DNA of 64,000 bases from Burkholderia sp. OK233 (GTDB taxonomy: Bacteria; Pseudomonadota; Gammaproteobacteria; Burkholderiales; Burkholderiaceae): contig NZ_OCSR01000001.1 in NCBI RefSeq assembly GCF_900230185.1, forward strand, positions 4,216,001 through 4,280,000, written 5' to 3'. Below are positions 34,462-44,226 of the stretch, piece after piece (the stretch's first letter is position 1; every line of letters begins with the position of its first letter). The notes beneath the pieces were generated by a model. The model saw only the letters and a program-made list of their open reading frames with translations, was not told the DNA's origin and made no database searches. The position numbers were made by a program, and so were the translations under genes.

Positions 34462-36006
34462 GTGGCAAACGAAACATCGAGCTATGCATCGGTCTCAAGT
34501 GTCAGTCCAGCCGCGCCGCAGCAGGCGAGTCACGTCGCGGCTGCGCATTCTCCGGCGCATGGGAGCCTGTTTAAGGCCCGCACGGGATTTTTGTTCGCGT
34601 GGCTGTGTTTCGTCGCTATCGCTTGGGTATTGCCGGCGCCACAAGGTTTGACGCCGCATGGCAAGGCCACCCTAGCCGTGGTCGCGTGGGTGGCGATCGT
34701 GTGGATCACCGAGGCGATTCCAGTCGGCGTCAGCGGCATTCTGCTGCCGATGCTGCTGGTGTTGTCGCACGCGGTCACGCCGTTCCCCAAGGCCGCAAGC
34801 GGCTTCGCCGCGCCGGTCGTGTTCCTGTGTCTTGCGGCCTTCCTGTTTTCCGCGATCATGCAGGCGGCCGGACTCGACCGCCGTATTGCGCTGGTGTTGC
34901 TCGACAAGTTCAAGGTGCGCTCGGCGAATGGCGTGATCTGGGCGATGTTCGTCGTCAACTTCGTGATGTCGCTGGTAGTGCCGGCTGCCAACGCCCGTGC
35001 GGCCGCTTTGCTGCCGGTGACCAACGGCATCGTCGGGCTGTTTGGTGAGAGCACCCGCGAGCGCAATGCAAGAAAGGCCATCGTGATCCAGACACTGGTC
35101 TACGGCTCGATGATCAGCGGAATGTGCATTCTCACCGCGCATCTGCCGAATATGGTTGTCTCCGGTCTGCTGGAGAAACAACTGGGTGTGCGGATTTCGT
35201 ATTTCACGTGGTTCCGGCTGCAATGGCCGTACCTCGGCATGTTCGTGCTGACGCAGTTCTGGGTGCAGCACTACTTCAAATCGCGCGGCGTGCCGGTGCC
35301 CGGCGGACGTCAGGCGATTGTCGAAGAGCGGCGCAAGTTGCCGCCGGTGGCGCGCCAGGACTGGTTGGTGCTTGCCGTATTCGGATTCGTCGCGGTTATG
35401 TGGGCCACCGAATCGCTGCACCATCTGCAATCGGAAATCGTCGCGTTGATCGCACTTGCGCTGATGTTCGCACCGGGCGTGCTGCGTTCGGGCTGGAGGG
35501 AGATTCAGGGGCGCACCATCTGGGGCACGCTGTTTCTGCTCGGCGGTGCGCTTTCGCTGTCCGCCGCGATCAGCGATTCGGGGCTCGCGCAGTGGGCCGC
35601 CGATCACATCTACACACTCGCTCGCGGCTATGTCTGGTGGCTAATGCTGGCGATCGTGATGGTCGGCACGCATGCGATCCGGATCGGCATGTTGTCGAAT
35701 GTCGCGGCGGTGACCATGATCGCGCCGATCGCGCTGGCTCTCGCGCCGCGTCTCGGCTTGCATCCTGTGGCATTCACGCTGCTGATCAGCGATACCGACA
35801 GCTTTGCCTACCTGCTGCCCACGCAAATCACAGCGGGTGTCATTGCGTATAGCAGCGGTGCCTTCACGACTTCGGACTACGCGCGGGTCGGTGTGGTCTC
35901 GGTGCTGATCGCGATCGTCTACGGTATCTGCGTGATGGCGCCGTGGTACGCGTATCAGGGCATCCCGATCTGGAATCCCGCCGCGCCCTGGCCGTTCGCG
36001 CACTGA
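34462..36006 (+). CDS. DASS (SLC13/CitT-like) anion transporter
   Basis: 514-residue inner-membrane carrier of the divalent anion:sodium symporter family. About twelve membrane segments follow a 35-residue cytosolic tail. The family blocks AWVAIVWITEAIPVGVSGILLPMLLVL and the duplicated SNVAAVTMIAPIALAL are visible. The family moves dicarboxylates, sulfate, sulfolactate and similar anions. GTG 34462 has AGGAG (34450-34454) at good spacing. With the DUF3604 gene 43 bases downstream it forms an operon under the divergent GntR. Sulfonate or dicarboxylate is the likely substrate. Confidence 0.85.
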   Translation: MANETSSYASVSSVSPAAPQQASHVAAAHSPAHGSLFKARTGFLFAWLCFVAIAWVLPAPQGLTPHGKATLAVVAWVAIVWITEAIPVGVSGILLPMLLVLSHAVTPFPKAASGFAAPVVFLCLAAFLFSAIMQAAGLDRRIALVLLDKFKVRSANGVIWAMFVVNFVMSLVVPAANARAAALLPVTNGIVGLFGESTRERNARKAIVIQTLVYGSMISGMCILTAHLPNMVVSGLLEKQLGVRISYFTWFRLQWPYLGMFVLTQFWVQHYFKSRGVPVPGGRQAIVEERRKLPPVARQDWLVLAVFGFVAVMWATESLHHLQSEIVALIALALMFAPGVLRSGWREIQGRTIWGTLFLLGGALSLSAAISDSGLAQWAADHIYTLARGYVWWLMLAIVMVGTHAIRIGMLSNVAAVTMIAPIALALAPRLGLHPVAFTLLISDTDSFAYLLPTQITAGVIAYSSGAFTTSDYARVGVVSVLIAIVYGICVMAPWYAYQGIPIWNPAAPWPFAH

Positions 36007-36049
36007 CGACGCCGCGCTTCACCCCATCCTTTGATCAAGAGACACTGAC

Positions 36050-38500
36050 GTGAACCACGACCACGATAACGAACACGATAGCGGCACCGAAAGCATCGAA
36101 GCAACGCTCGCAGCAAAGGGCGCCGCGCTGCGCAAGCGCCTCGGCCCGCATGTCGCGCCGGCCGGTTTGTATGAGCGTCATAAGGCGCTGCCGTTTGCCG
36201 GGCGGGTAAGCTGCAACGTGACCCAACTGGAAGCGGGCAGCTGGAGCGAAATCGTGCTCCACTATGAAGTGGGCGCGTCGGGCATCGCCGATGGCGCGTG
36301 GCTGAAAGCAACCTTCAAGTTCTATTCGGATTGGGCGCTGTTTCAGACCAGCGACCCGGCCGCGGCCAATTACATCAGCGCGGAATATCACGCGGCGCCG
36401 CTCGTTCCGGGACAAAGCCCGGCGACCGTCCAGTCGTTGAATGTACGCTTCGATCAGAAGGGGCACGAAAGGCCATTTCAGAAGGCCGTCATTGTGGATG
36501 TCGCCGACGGTTACCTGAATGCCGGCGACCATATCGTGATCCGGTTGGGCGACCGGCGGCGCGGCCCGGGTACACGGGTGCAGACCTTCGTCGAGGATCA
36601 GTTCCGTTTCCGTTTTTACGTCGACCCGCTCGGCACCTCGCGTTTTGTCGCGGTGCCGGGCGATGTCGTGATCGACATCCACGCCGGTGCGCCGGCTCAG
36701 GTGCTGCTCAATGGTCCGCGCTTCGTGCAACCGGGGCAACCCGCGCCGTTCCGGCTTTCGTTGCAGGACCGTTGGGGCAATGCCTGCCGCGATATCGATG
36801 GTGCGGTGCGTGTGCGAGCCTATGACGAACGCCAGCACGTGGTCTATGACCGCGAGCTGCCGCTGCCGGCCGACGGCTGGGCGAGCATAGCGCTGACCGA
36901 CGTGCTAACCGACTTGCCGACAACGCCTGGCAGCTTGCGCATCGTGGCGGATGTTCCCTCGCTGCGCGACGTGCGCGCGGCAGAAGTCTTCCTGACGGTG
37001 GATGCTGCGCTGCCGGTCGCCCGTTCCCTGTACGCGGACTTGCATGTTCACGCACACGATACGGTGGGGACGAACAGTCCGGCCTATAACGCCGCTTATG
37101 CGCGCGATATCGGCGGCATCGATGTACTCGGTTACACCGCCAACGATTTCCAGATCACCGACGCGAACTGGCAACTGGGCGTCGACACAGTCGAGCAGTT
37201 CAACGAAGCAGGGCGCTTCGTCGTCTATCCGGTGCAGGAATGGTGCGGCAGCTCGACGGCGGGCGGCGATCATAACGTCGTTTTTCTCGGCGACGAGCGG
37301 CCGGGTTTTCCGTACAACGCGCGTGGTGAACACAACCGCACGCTGGTGTGGAACGAGGACATGAAGGGCGCGGCGGTCGAGCTGGGCCGCTGGCCGGTGG
37401 ATGAACTATGGGACGCCTACGTGGACGATGCCGCTCACCATCTGGTGATGCCGCATGTGGGCGGCCGCCGCTATATCCCTGACTGGCATCATCCGGAACT
37501 CGAACGGCTCGTTGAAATTGCGTCGACGTGGGGCCATTTCGACTGGCTTTATCGCGACGTGATCGCACGTGGCTATCAACTCGGCGTGGCGGCGAGCGGC
37601 GACGAGCATCGCGGCCGGCCCGGCGGCGGTGCGCCCGGCGTCAGCGTGTTCGGCGTTCATGGTGGCCTGACCGGCGTGCTGTCCGATTCGCTCAACCGGC
37701 GCTCGGTGGGCGAGGCTCTGCGCGCACGCCGGACGTGGGCGACCACGGGCGAGCACAGCGCGGCGCTGGTTCATTGCGGCGAGTTCTGGCAGGGCGAAGC
37801 CTTCACACACCGCGGGCCGGCCACACTTGACTATCGTTTACTCGGGCGCGCCGGCTGGGAATATGCTGCGGCGTTCGATCACAACGGCCTGCTGGTCGAG
37901 CGCAATCTGCACGAAGAACTTGGCTATGCCGAACGCCTGATCAGGGTCCGCTGGGGCGGCGCGCGGATTCGCGACCGCTATCGCTGGGCGTCCTGGCAAG
38001 GGCGCATTCGTATCGTCAACGGCACGATCAATAATTTCGGCGCTGGGGGCTTCGAGCATGTGGAGGAGGCCGCGTGGCGCACGGGTGCAACCGACATCGA
38101 GTTTCGCAGCGATACCTATGGCGACGCCGATAGCATCGAGATCGACGTGAGCAATCTGGCACAGACGCGCATTGTGATCGAAGGCACGATCGACGGTTTC
38201 GTGAAGGTGGGTGATCCGCTGCAGGGCAATCCGTTTGCGCACGCGCCGACCTTTCACTGGGAAATCAGTGGGGCGGAGCTGCTCGCAAGCGGTATGGCGA
38301 GGCATGAACTCGGCGGCACTGAATTGTTCCTGGCTGTCGAGCGTTTGACGGATCAGCCGTTGCCAGTGGATCTGGCTGGGCAGTTCGAAATTACACCGCA
38401 GAACGCCGGCTTCGGCTTTCGCCCGGTGTACGTGTTCGGCCGTCAGCGCGACGACAGCAAGGTGTGGAGCTCGGCGCAGTTCATCACGTTCGACAGGTAG
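36050..38500 (+). CDS. DUF3604-like large metal-dependent hydrolase candidate
   Basis: 816 residues, cytosolic (no signal peptide; acidic His/Asp-rich start). Residues 60-330 look like beta-sandwich domains. From about 335 a PHP-like domain begins with YADLHVHAHDTVGTN, followed by NDFQIT, a VYPVQEWCGSSTAGGDHNVVFLG block, LVMPHVGG and AASGDEHRG, all His/Asp positions suited to a multi-metal site. This matches DUF3604 proteins. The reaction is unknown; a phosphodiester, sulfate ester or lactone bond are possibilities. GTG 36050 follows the DASS transporter closely. Confidence 0.72.
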   Translation: MNHDHDNEHDSGTESIEATLAAKGAALRKRLGPHVAPAGLYERHKALPFAGRVSCNVTQLEAGSWSEIVLHYEVGASGIADGAWLKATFKFYSDWALFQTSDPAAANYISAEYHAAPLVPGQSPATVQSLNVRFDQKGHERPFQKAVIVDVADGYLNAGDHIVIRLGDRRRGPGTRVQTFVEDQFRFRFYVDPLGTSRFVAVPGDVVIDIHAGAPAQVLLNGPRFVQPGQPAPFRLSLQDRWGNACRDIDGAVRVRAYDERQHVVYDRELPLPADGWASIALTDVLTDLPTTPGSLRIVADVPSLRDVRAAEVFLTVDAALPVARSLYADLHVHAHDTVGTNSPAYNAAYARDIGGIDVLGYTANDFQITDANWQLGVDTVEQFNEAGRFVVYPVQEWCGSSTAGGDHNVVFLGDERPGFPYNARGEHNRTLVWNEDMKGAAVELGRWPVDELWDAYVDDAAHHLVMPHVGGRRYIPDWHHPELERLVEIASTWGHFDWLYRDVIARGYQLGVAASGDEHRGRPGGGAPGVSVFGVHGGLTGVLSDSLNRRSVGEALRARRTWATTGEHSAALVHCGEFWQGEAFTHRGPATLDYRLLGRAGWEYAAAFDHNGLLVERNLHEELGYAERLIRVRWGGARIRDRYRWASWQGRIRIVNGTINNFGAGGFEHVEEAAWRTGATDIEFRSDTYGDADSIEIDVSNLAQTRIVIEGTIDGFVKVGDPLQGNPFAHAPTFHWEISGAELLASGMARHELGGTELFLAVERLTDQPLPVDLAGQFEITPQNAGFGFRPVYVFGRQRDDSKVWSSAQFITFDR

Positions 38501-38505
38501 TGCGC

Positions 38506-39861
38506 TTACGCGGTTGCGGCCGCTTCCCGTGGATGCAGGTGGCGGCTAACCGGGCGTCGCAACCTGAAGTGTTCGCGCAAGGTGCGCCCCTCGTAGTCGG
38601 TGCGGAAAAGACCACGTTGTTGCAGAAGCGGAACCACACCGTCGGCGAAATCCTGCAAGCCACCCGGCAGAACGTCCGGCATCAGATTGAAACCGTCGGC
38701 AGCGCCCCCTTTGAACCAGTGTTCGATATCGTCGGCGATCTGTTCCGGCGTGCCGACGACGACACGATGTCCGCCACCGCCCGCAAGCGCGCGGACTAAC
38801 TGACGCGCCGTGTATCCATGAGTCCGCGCCTGTGCGAGCGTTGCGTTGAAGAACGTGTGATTGCCATTGCCGTTGCCGGGCAATGAGAGATCGTCCGGCA
38901 AGCGTTCGTCGAGTTTCAACCGCTCGACGCTAATGCCCAATATGCCGGCCAGTCGGGTGAGGCTATAGGTCCATGGAATCAGGTCGACCAGCTCATCGCG
39001 ACGGCGCAGGGCCTCGGCTTCGGTTGCGCCGATGATGGTGGTGAGACCGGGTAGCACGCGAATGGCATCGTTGCCACGTCCCCACGCGGCTGCGCGAGAT
39101 TTCAGTTCGCGCGCATAGGCTGCTGCCTCGTCGAACGACTGCGATGCTGAGAACACGGCTTCCGCGTGCCGGGCCGCGAGTTCGCGTCCGTCAGATGAGC
39201 CGCCGGCCTGGATCAACACGGGATGACCCTGTGCGCTACGCGGCAGGTTGAACGGACCATCGACACTGAAGTACTTGCCACGATGGTCGATGCGATGCAC
39301 CTTCGTGGTATCGATGAAACGGCCGCTCGCCTTGTCGCCGATAAAGGCGTCGTCTTCCCAGCTATCACACAGCGCCTTCACCACCTCGGTAAATTCGGCT
39401 GCACGCTCGTAGCGTTGCGCGTGATCGGGCACCGCCTCGCGGCCGAAATTACGGGCGGAGCCGAGATCGGCGGTCGTCACGATGTTCCAGCCGGCCCGGC
39501 CCGCACTGAGATGATCGAGCGTGGCAAAGCGCCGTGCGATGTTGTACGGCTCGTTGTAGCTCGTCGATGCTGTGCCGATTACGCCGATATGCGTCGTGGC
39601 CGCAGCAATGCCGGCGAGCAATACGGTCGGCTCCAGCGCCGTGATCGGGCGGAAGTCGATCTGATCCGCAATCGAGGCGTTATCCGCGAGAAACACGGCA
39701 TCGAATTTCGCCGCCTCGGCAATTTGCGCGACACGAACGTAGTGGGCGATATCGACGAAGGCGCGCGGATCAGCTTCGTGCGTACGCCATGCGGAAGGAA
39801 CGAAGCCGGAGTGGAGGATATTGACGTTCAGATGAAGCTGGCGCGGCGGGTCGGTTCTCAT
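38506..39861 (-). CDS. LLM flavin-dependent monooxygenase (NtaA/SnaA/DmoA family)
   Basis: 451-residue TIM-barrel FMN monooxygenase. Family landmarks are AAKFDAVFLAD, GTASTSYNEPYNIARRFATLDHLSAGRAGWNIVTT, HPVLIQAGGSSDGRELAARHAEAVF and the C-terminal DYEGRTLREHFRLRRPVSRH. It uses FMNH2 from a separate reductase to oxidise small organic sulfur or nitrogen compounds. ATG 39861 is preferred because upstream codons do not resemble the family. It converges on the DUF3604 gene (5-base gap) and diverges from the ABC operon. Confidence 0.88.
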   Translation of the reverse strand: MRTDPPRQLHLNVNILHSGFVPSAWRTHEADPRAFVDIAHYVRVAQIAEAAKFDAVFLADNASIADQIDFRPITALEPTVLLAGIAAATTHIGVIGTASTSYNEPYNIARRFATLDHLSAGRAGWNIVTTADLGSARNFGREAVPDHAQRYERAAEFTEVVKALCDSWEDDAFIGDKASGRFIDTTKVHRIDHRGKYFSVDGPFNLPRSAQGHPVLIQAGGSSDGRELAARHAEAVFSASQSFDEAAAYARELKSRAAAWGRGNDAIRVLPGLTTIIGATEAEALRRRDELVDLIPWTYSLTRLAGILGISVERLKLDERLPDDLSLPGNGNGNHTFFNATLAQARTHGYTARQLVRALAGGGGHRVVVGTPEQIADDIEHWFKGGAADGFNLMPDVLPGGLQDFADGVVPLLQQRGLFRTDYEGRTLREHFRLRRPVSRHLHPREAAATA

Positions 39862-40222
39862 GGTCTTTTCGAATGCGGAAGCAGCCAGCAACGAACGGAC
39901 GAACGCTCTGACCGATTCGCCCATTGTCGAATAGCGGATCGTTCGAGACCACGAATGAATTCTGGCATCGATATGCCGGCGAAGACTAAGCGCAGGGCAA
40001 CGTTGCTCTCTGGCGGCGGTTCGCCATGCGCGACGCTTTGCATATCAGAACAAATTGGTTCTCCGCGAGTCCCGCCCGGGCAGACAATCGTTCCCGGATG
40101 ACGGTGCGCACAATACGTCGCCTTTGTTGCCATTGCCGGCGCATGCCGCTGCTGCAGTGGGTCCGCTTGGCCGGGCCCACCGGAGAAACAATGAAACGTC
40201 TGCCCTTGCTCAATTCGGGTAT
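39862..40222. other. Divergent promoter region of LLM gene and ABC operon
   Basis: About 360 bases with no convincing gene. Its main feature is the shared motif at 40036-40062. Open frames crossing it (plus from 40055, minus from 40213) have no ribosome sites or recognisable protein. Confidence 0.5.
40036..40062 (+). promoter_or_regulatory. Shared sulfur-island promoter motif, copy A
   Basis: GCTTTGCATAT (40036-40046), 8-base spacer, ATTGGTTC (40055-40062). Both halves and the spacing are identical at 63024-63050, while spacer bases differ, as expected of a protein-binding site. It lies about 160 bases upstream of the ABC ATPase start. A CysB/SsuR-type regulator is a plausible reader but is not shown. 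Confidence 0.6.
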
Positions 40223-41782
40223 ATGAAGGCCCCCATTAACTTGACCCGTTCACCGCTTCCCGATCGTATGGAAAAGCTTCCGCGTTCGAGCGAGTCGATC
40301 CTGACTGCCTCCGCGCTCACGAAGCGCTTTGGTGCAACCGTCGCGCTATCGAACCTCGATTTTTCGATCCATCCCGGCGAAGTCGTCGCGTTGATGGGCG
40401 CTAACGGCGCGGGCAAGTCGACGCTCGTCAAGATCTTAAGCGGCGTGTATGCGCCCGATGGCGGGACCTTGACGCTGCTGGGCAAGCCGTATCGACCCGC
40501 TTCGCCCCAGGCAGCCAAACAACTCGGCATTGCCACGGTGCATCAGTCGATTGCCGACGCGGTCGTACCGGCACTCTCGATCGCGGACAACCTGCTGCTC
40601 GACCGCTTGTGCGATCCGGCATCGCCCTGGCGCGTGCCACCGGCGGCGCGGCGTGAGGCCGCGAGGCCGCTTGCCGAGCGGGTCGGGCTGGATGTCGATC
40701 TGTCGGCGCCGCTCGGGTCGCTCTCGCTCGCGAGTCAGCAACTCGTGACGCTGGCGCGCGCACTGGCTTCGCGTCCCAAGCTGCTGATTCTCGATGAGCC
40801 CACCGCCAGTCTGTCCGCTGCAGAAGCCGAACGGCTGTTCCTGCGGCTGGAGCCATTGCGCGAGGAGGGCGTCGCTATTCTGCTGGTCTCGCATCGGCTG
40901 GGTGATCTGCGGCGCATGGCGGACCGGGTAGCGATCGTGCGAGACGGACATCTCGTCGCCGATCTGCACCCGCCAATCGATTTCGACGCTGCCGTCGAGA
41001 CCATGATTGGACGGCCTCTGCCACAAGCTCGAACTCAGGATGAGAAAGACGCAGGCTCACTCGAACCTTGTTTCAGCGTGCGCGATTTTCAATTGACGCC
41101 GACCAGCCGCTCGTTCGACCTCGACGTCCAGCGCGGCGAGATCGTGGCGATAGCAGGGCCGGTGGGTGGTGGCAAATCGCGCTTCGCAAGAGCGATCTTC
41201 GGCGCAACACATTCGAGCGGTGGTCAGATGGTGCTCGACGGCAAGCCATGGCGTCCTCGTTCGCCGGCCGATTCGATTCGTGCCGGCGTGTTCCTCGCCG
41301 GCGAGGATCGTTGGCGCACGTCGTTGTTTCCCGACAGCGTGCCGTTCGCATCGATTGCAGGGACGCTCAGCTTTCCGTTCCTGTCGAACTGGTTCAAGCA
41401 CGGCGTGGTACGCGAGGCCGCAGAGCGCAATGCGGCGACCGAAGCGATTAGAACCTTCGGTATTCGTTGCACCGGCCCCGACGATCGCCTGACGCGCTTA
41501 TCCGGCGGCAATCAGCAGAAAGTCGTCCTCGTGCGCTGGCATGTCGAACGCGCGCGCTTGTTGCTGCTCGACGAACCGTTTCAGGGCGTCGACGCCGGCG
41601 CGCGCGCCGACATCGTCGATACCTTGCGGCGGCATGCCCATGAACGCGCGACGATCGTGTTCGTCAGCGATCTCGAAGAGGCCCTGGAGATTGCCGATCG
41701 CGTCGTGCCGTTCGATCGTGCGACGCTCGAGCGCCCAACCGTTCAACCATTCCATGACGCGAGCTCTGAACTTCATTCATGA
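40223..41782 (+). CDS. Sugar-type ABC transporter ATPase with two nucleotide-binding domains (RbsA/MglA-like)
   Basis: 519 residues with tandem ABC domains. The first has Walker A GANGAGKST near residue 62 and Walker B LLILDEPTA, with a degenerate signature LGSLSLASQQ. The second has a variant Walker A GPVGGGKSR, an intact signature RLSGGNQQK and Walker B LLLLDEPFQG. This is typical of CUT2 importers. ATG 40223 was chosen; ATG 40268 is possible. It overlaps the permease by ATGA. Enzyme genes downstream suggest that an organosulfur compound, not a sugar, is carried. Confidence 0.87.
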   Translation: MKAPINLTRSPLPDRMEKLPRSSESILTASALTKRFGATVALSNLDFSIHPGEVVALMGANGAGKSTLVKILSGVYAPDGGTLTLLGKPYRPASPQAAKQLGIATVHQSIADAVVPALSIADNLLLDRLCDPASPWRVPPAARREAARPLAERVGLDVDLSAPLGSLSLASQQLVTLARALASRPKLLILDEPTASLSAAEAERLFLRLEPLREEGVAILLVSHRLGDLRRMADRVAIVRDGHLVADLHPPIDFDAAVETMIGRPLPQARTQDEKDAGSLEPCFSVRDFQLTPTSRSFDLDVQRGEIVAIAGPVGGGKSRFARAIFGATHSSGGQMVLDGKPWRPRSPADSIRAGVFLAGEDRWRTSLFPDSVPFASIAGTLSFPFLSNWFKHGVVREAAERNAATEAIRTFGIRCTGPDDRLTRLSGGNQQKVVLVRWHVERARLLLLDEPFQGVDAGARADIVDTLRRHAHERATIVFVSDLEEALEIADRVVPFDRATLERPTVQPFHDASSELHS

Positions 41783-42834
41783 AACACCTTACTCCTTCTA
41801 TTCCCGGCGACGTGGCATCCGGTCAACGGGCGCAGTCAGCGTTGCGTAGTTTGCGCGATCAGCTGGAGCGCACCGGCATCCTGCTCGTGCTGGCGATTCT
41901 GATTGCCGTGTTCGCCATCAGGGAACCCGCCTTCCTGAACATCGACAATCTGTTCAGCATTCTCCAGGCAGTATCGATCGTGGCGTTGCTTGGCATAGGC
42001 GTGACGATCACGTTGGCGGCGGGTGGCTTTGATCTCTCGGTGGGCAGCGTGGCCGCTTCGGCTCAGATGGCAGCGAGCTACGTGCTGATCGTCTGGCACG
42101 GCAGCGCGCTGGCGGCCGTGGCCGCATGCGTCGCGCTCGGCGTCGCGGCCGGCCTGTTCAACGGCTTGCTGATCACGCGGCTGCGTGTGCCGGACCAACT
42201 GGCGACGCTCGGCACACTGTTCCTGCTGGCCGGTCTGCAACTGATTCCGACGGGTGGCCGGTCGCTCGCAACCGGTACCGTGTTGCCCGACGGCACGGAG
42301 GCGAGCGGGATATTCTCCGACGCGTTTCTGGCGTTGGGGCGTCTGCGTCTTTTCGATGTCGTGCCGCTGCCCGTCCTGATTCTCATTGCGTTGACGGTGC
42401 TCGCCTGCATTGTGATGGAGACGACACGCTGGGGCCGGGTGATCTATGCGATCGGCGGCAATGAGACGGCCGCGCGGCTGGCTGGCGCGCCTACGGCCCG
42501 CTACCGGATCGCGGCCTACGTCGCCTCGGGGGCAATCGCGTCATTGGGCGGCGTGCTGATTGCCGCGCGTGTCGGACGAGGCGACGTCAGCGCCGGACAC
42601 TCCCTGCTGCTGGACGCCGTGGCGGCTGCGCTGATGGGTTATGCAGTGTGGGGCGCGAAGCGGCCCAATGTGTTCGGCACCGTAGTGGGTGCGGTGTTTG
42701 TCGGCGTGCTCCTGAACGGCCTGACCATGCTGAATGCGCCGTACTACATGCAGGATTTCATCAAGGGTGTGCTGCTGGTCCTTGCGCTGGCGTTTACGTT
42801 CAGTGTTGGGCGGCCCGCGGACTCACGCGGCTGA
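41779..42834 (+). CDS. CUT2-type ABC transporter permease (RbsC-like)
   Basis: 351 residues with about nine membrane segments and the family blocks GVTITLAAGGFDLSVGSVAA, RVPDQLATLGTLFLLAGLQLI and GRVIYAIGGNETAARLAG. It forms the inner-membrane channel, presumably as a homodimer because only one permease gene is present. Coupled to the ATPase by a 4-base overlap. The matching binding protein gene is 2.8 kb downstream. Confidence 0.9.
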   Translation: MKHLTPSIPGDVASGQRAQSALRSLRDQLERTGILLVLAILIAVFAIREPAFLNIDNLFSILQAVSIVALLGIGVTITLAAGGFDLSVGSVAASAQMAASYVLIVWHGSALAAVAACVALGVAAGLFNGLLITRLRVPDQLATLGTLFLLAGLQLIPTGGRSLATGTVLPDGTEASGIFSDAFLALGRLRLFDVVPLPVLILIALTVLACIVMETTRWGRVIYAIGGNETAARLAGAPTARYRIAAYVASGAIASLGGVLIAARVGRGDVSAGHSLLLDAVAAALMGYAVWGAKRPNVFGTVVGAVFVGVLLNGLTMLNAPYYMQDFIKGVLLVLALAFTFSVGRPADSRG

Positions 42835-42956
42835 GGCCACCGAGTCGCCGAAATGTCGTTTGCCATCCGAAGGAATATCGATTGCCGAATCGTTCAGTTT
42901 GCGCATGCGGTGTCCGCTGATAGATTGAGCGAACAGTCATTCAAGCGGAGATTCCC

Positions 42957-44195
42957 ATGGCAGAGATTGGCGAAGCGGCTTCATCGAATACCCGCGACGA
43001 GAGTAGACACGCGGTCCGTGTGATCGCCGATGACGCGCAGGCCATCGCGGTAGCGCACGAGCTTGCAGGCCGCCTCGCGCAAGGCGCGGCCGAGCGCGAT
43101 ACCGAACGCCGCTTGCCGCACGAAGAGATCGAGTGGTTCTCACAATCCGGGCTATGGGCCATTACGGTGCCGAAGACTTACGGTGGGGCGGGCGTGTCGC
43201 TCGTCACCTTGACAGAGGTCGTCAAGATCATTGCAGCAGCGGATCCGTCGCTCGGGCAGCTGCCGCAGAACCACTTCGGCCTCGTCGACGTGATCGCGCT
43301 AACCGGCACGGAGGAGCAGAAGAAATACTTCTTCGCCCAGGTGCTGGGCGGCAAGCGTTTCGGTAACGGTTTTTCGGAGAAGGGCACAAAGAACGTGCTC
43401 GATCTGAAGACGAGCGTGAAACGGGACGGCGGCGACTACGTCGTACAGGGCACCAAATTCTATTCGACCGGCGCACTATTCGCCGACTTCGTTCCCGTGC
43501 TTGGGCTCGATAGCGAACGTAAAGGCTGGCTCGCCTACATTCCCAAGGGCACACCGGGGCTGACCGTGATCGACGACTGGTCGGGCTTCGGTCAACGCAC
43601 TACGGCAAGCGGCACAGTCGTGCTGGAAAGCGTACGTGTGCCGGCCTCGCATGTGTTGCCGGCGCATCGCGTGTCCGATTTTCCAACACTTAATGGCCCG
43701 ATTTCGCAGATCATCCAGGCCGCCATCGACGCGGGCATCGCGAAAGCGGCGCTCGACGATACGTTGACGTTCGTGCGCTCGCGCTCGCGGCCGTGGATCG
43801 ACAGCGGGGTCGAGCGCGCAAGCGACGATCCGCTGACCGTGCGGGAGATCGGTCATTTGCATATCCAGTTGCACGCCGCCGAGGCCTTGCTCGAACGGGC
43901 CGCGCGCGTGATCGACGAGATCGCCGCGAAGGCCGAAACGACCGAAGACGACGTGGCGCGCGCATCGGTCGCCGTGGGCGAAGCGAAGGTGTTGACGACG
44001 GAAGTCGCCTTGCTGGCAGGCGAAAAACTGTTCGAACTTGCCGGTACCCAGTCGACGCTCGGTGAACACAATCTCGACCGGCACTGGCGCAACGCGCGCG
44101 TCCATACGCTACATGATCCGGTGCGCTGGAAGTATCACCTCGTCGGTAACTACTATCTGAACGGCATCAAGCCGGCACGCCACCCCTGGAATTGA
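42957..44195 (+). CDS. sfnB: SfnB-family sulfur acquisition oxidoreductase
   Basis: 412 residues of acyl-CoA dehydrogenase fold in the SfnB/DszC flavin monooxygenase branch. The C-terminal signature HNLDRHWRNARVHTLHDPVRWKYHLVGNYYLNG is diagnostic of SfnB, which helps desulfurise dimethylsulfone and related compounds under sulfate limitation. Central YGGAG, FSEKGTKN and FYSTGALFAD blocks are present. AGCGGAG precedes ATG 42957. It sits between ABC permease and an LLM monooxygenase, as in sfn-type clusters. Confidence 0.88.
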   Translation: MAEIGEAASSNTRDESRHAVRVIADDAQAIAVAHELAGRLAQGAAERDTERRLPHEEIEWFSQSGLWAITVPKTYGGAGVSLVTLTEVVKIIAAADPSLGQLPQNHFGLVDVIALTGTEEQKKYFFAQVLGGKRFGNGFSEKGTKNVLDLKTSVKRDGGDYVVQGTKFYSTGALFADFVPVLGLDSERKGWLAYIPKGTPGLTVIDDWSGFGQRTTASGTVVLESVRVPASHVLPAHRVSDFPTLNGPISQIIQAAIDAGIAKAALDDTLTFVRSRSRPWIDSGVERASDDPLTVREIGHLHIQLHAAEALLERAARVIDEIAAKAETTEDDVARASVAVGEAKVLTTEVALLAGEKLFELAGTQSTLGEHNLDRHWRNARVHTLHDPVRWKYHLVGNYYLNGIKPARHPWN

Positions 44196-44226
44196 CGCCA
44201 GGCGCACTCCTTAACCGAACCCGATC

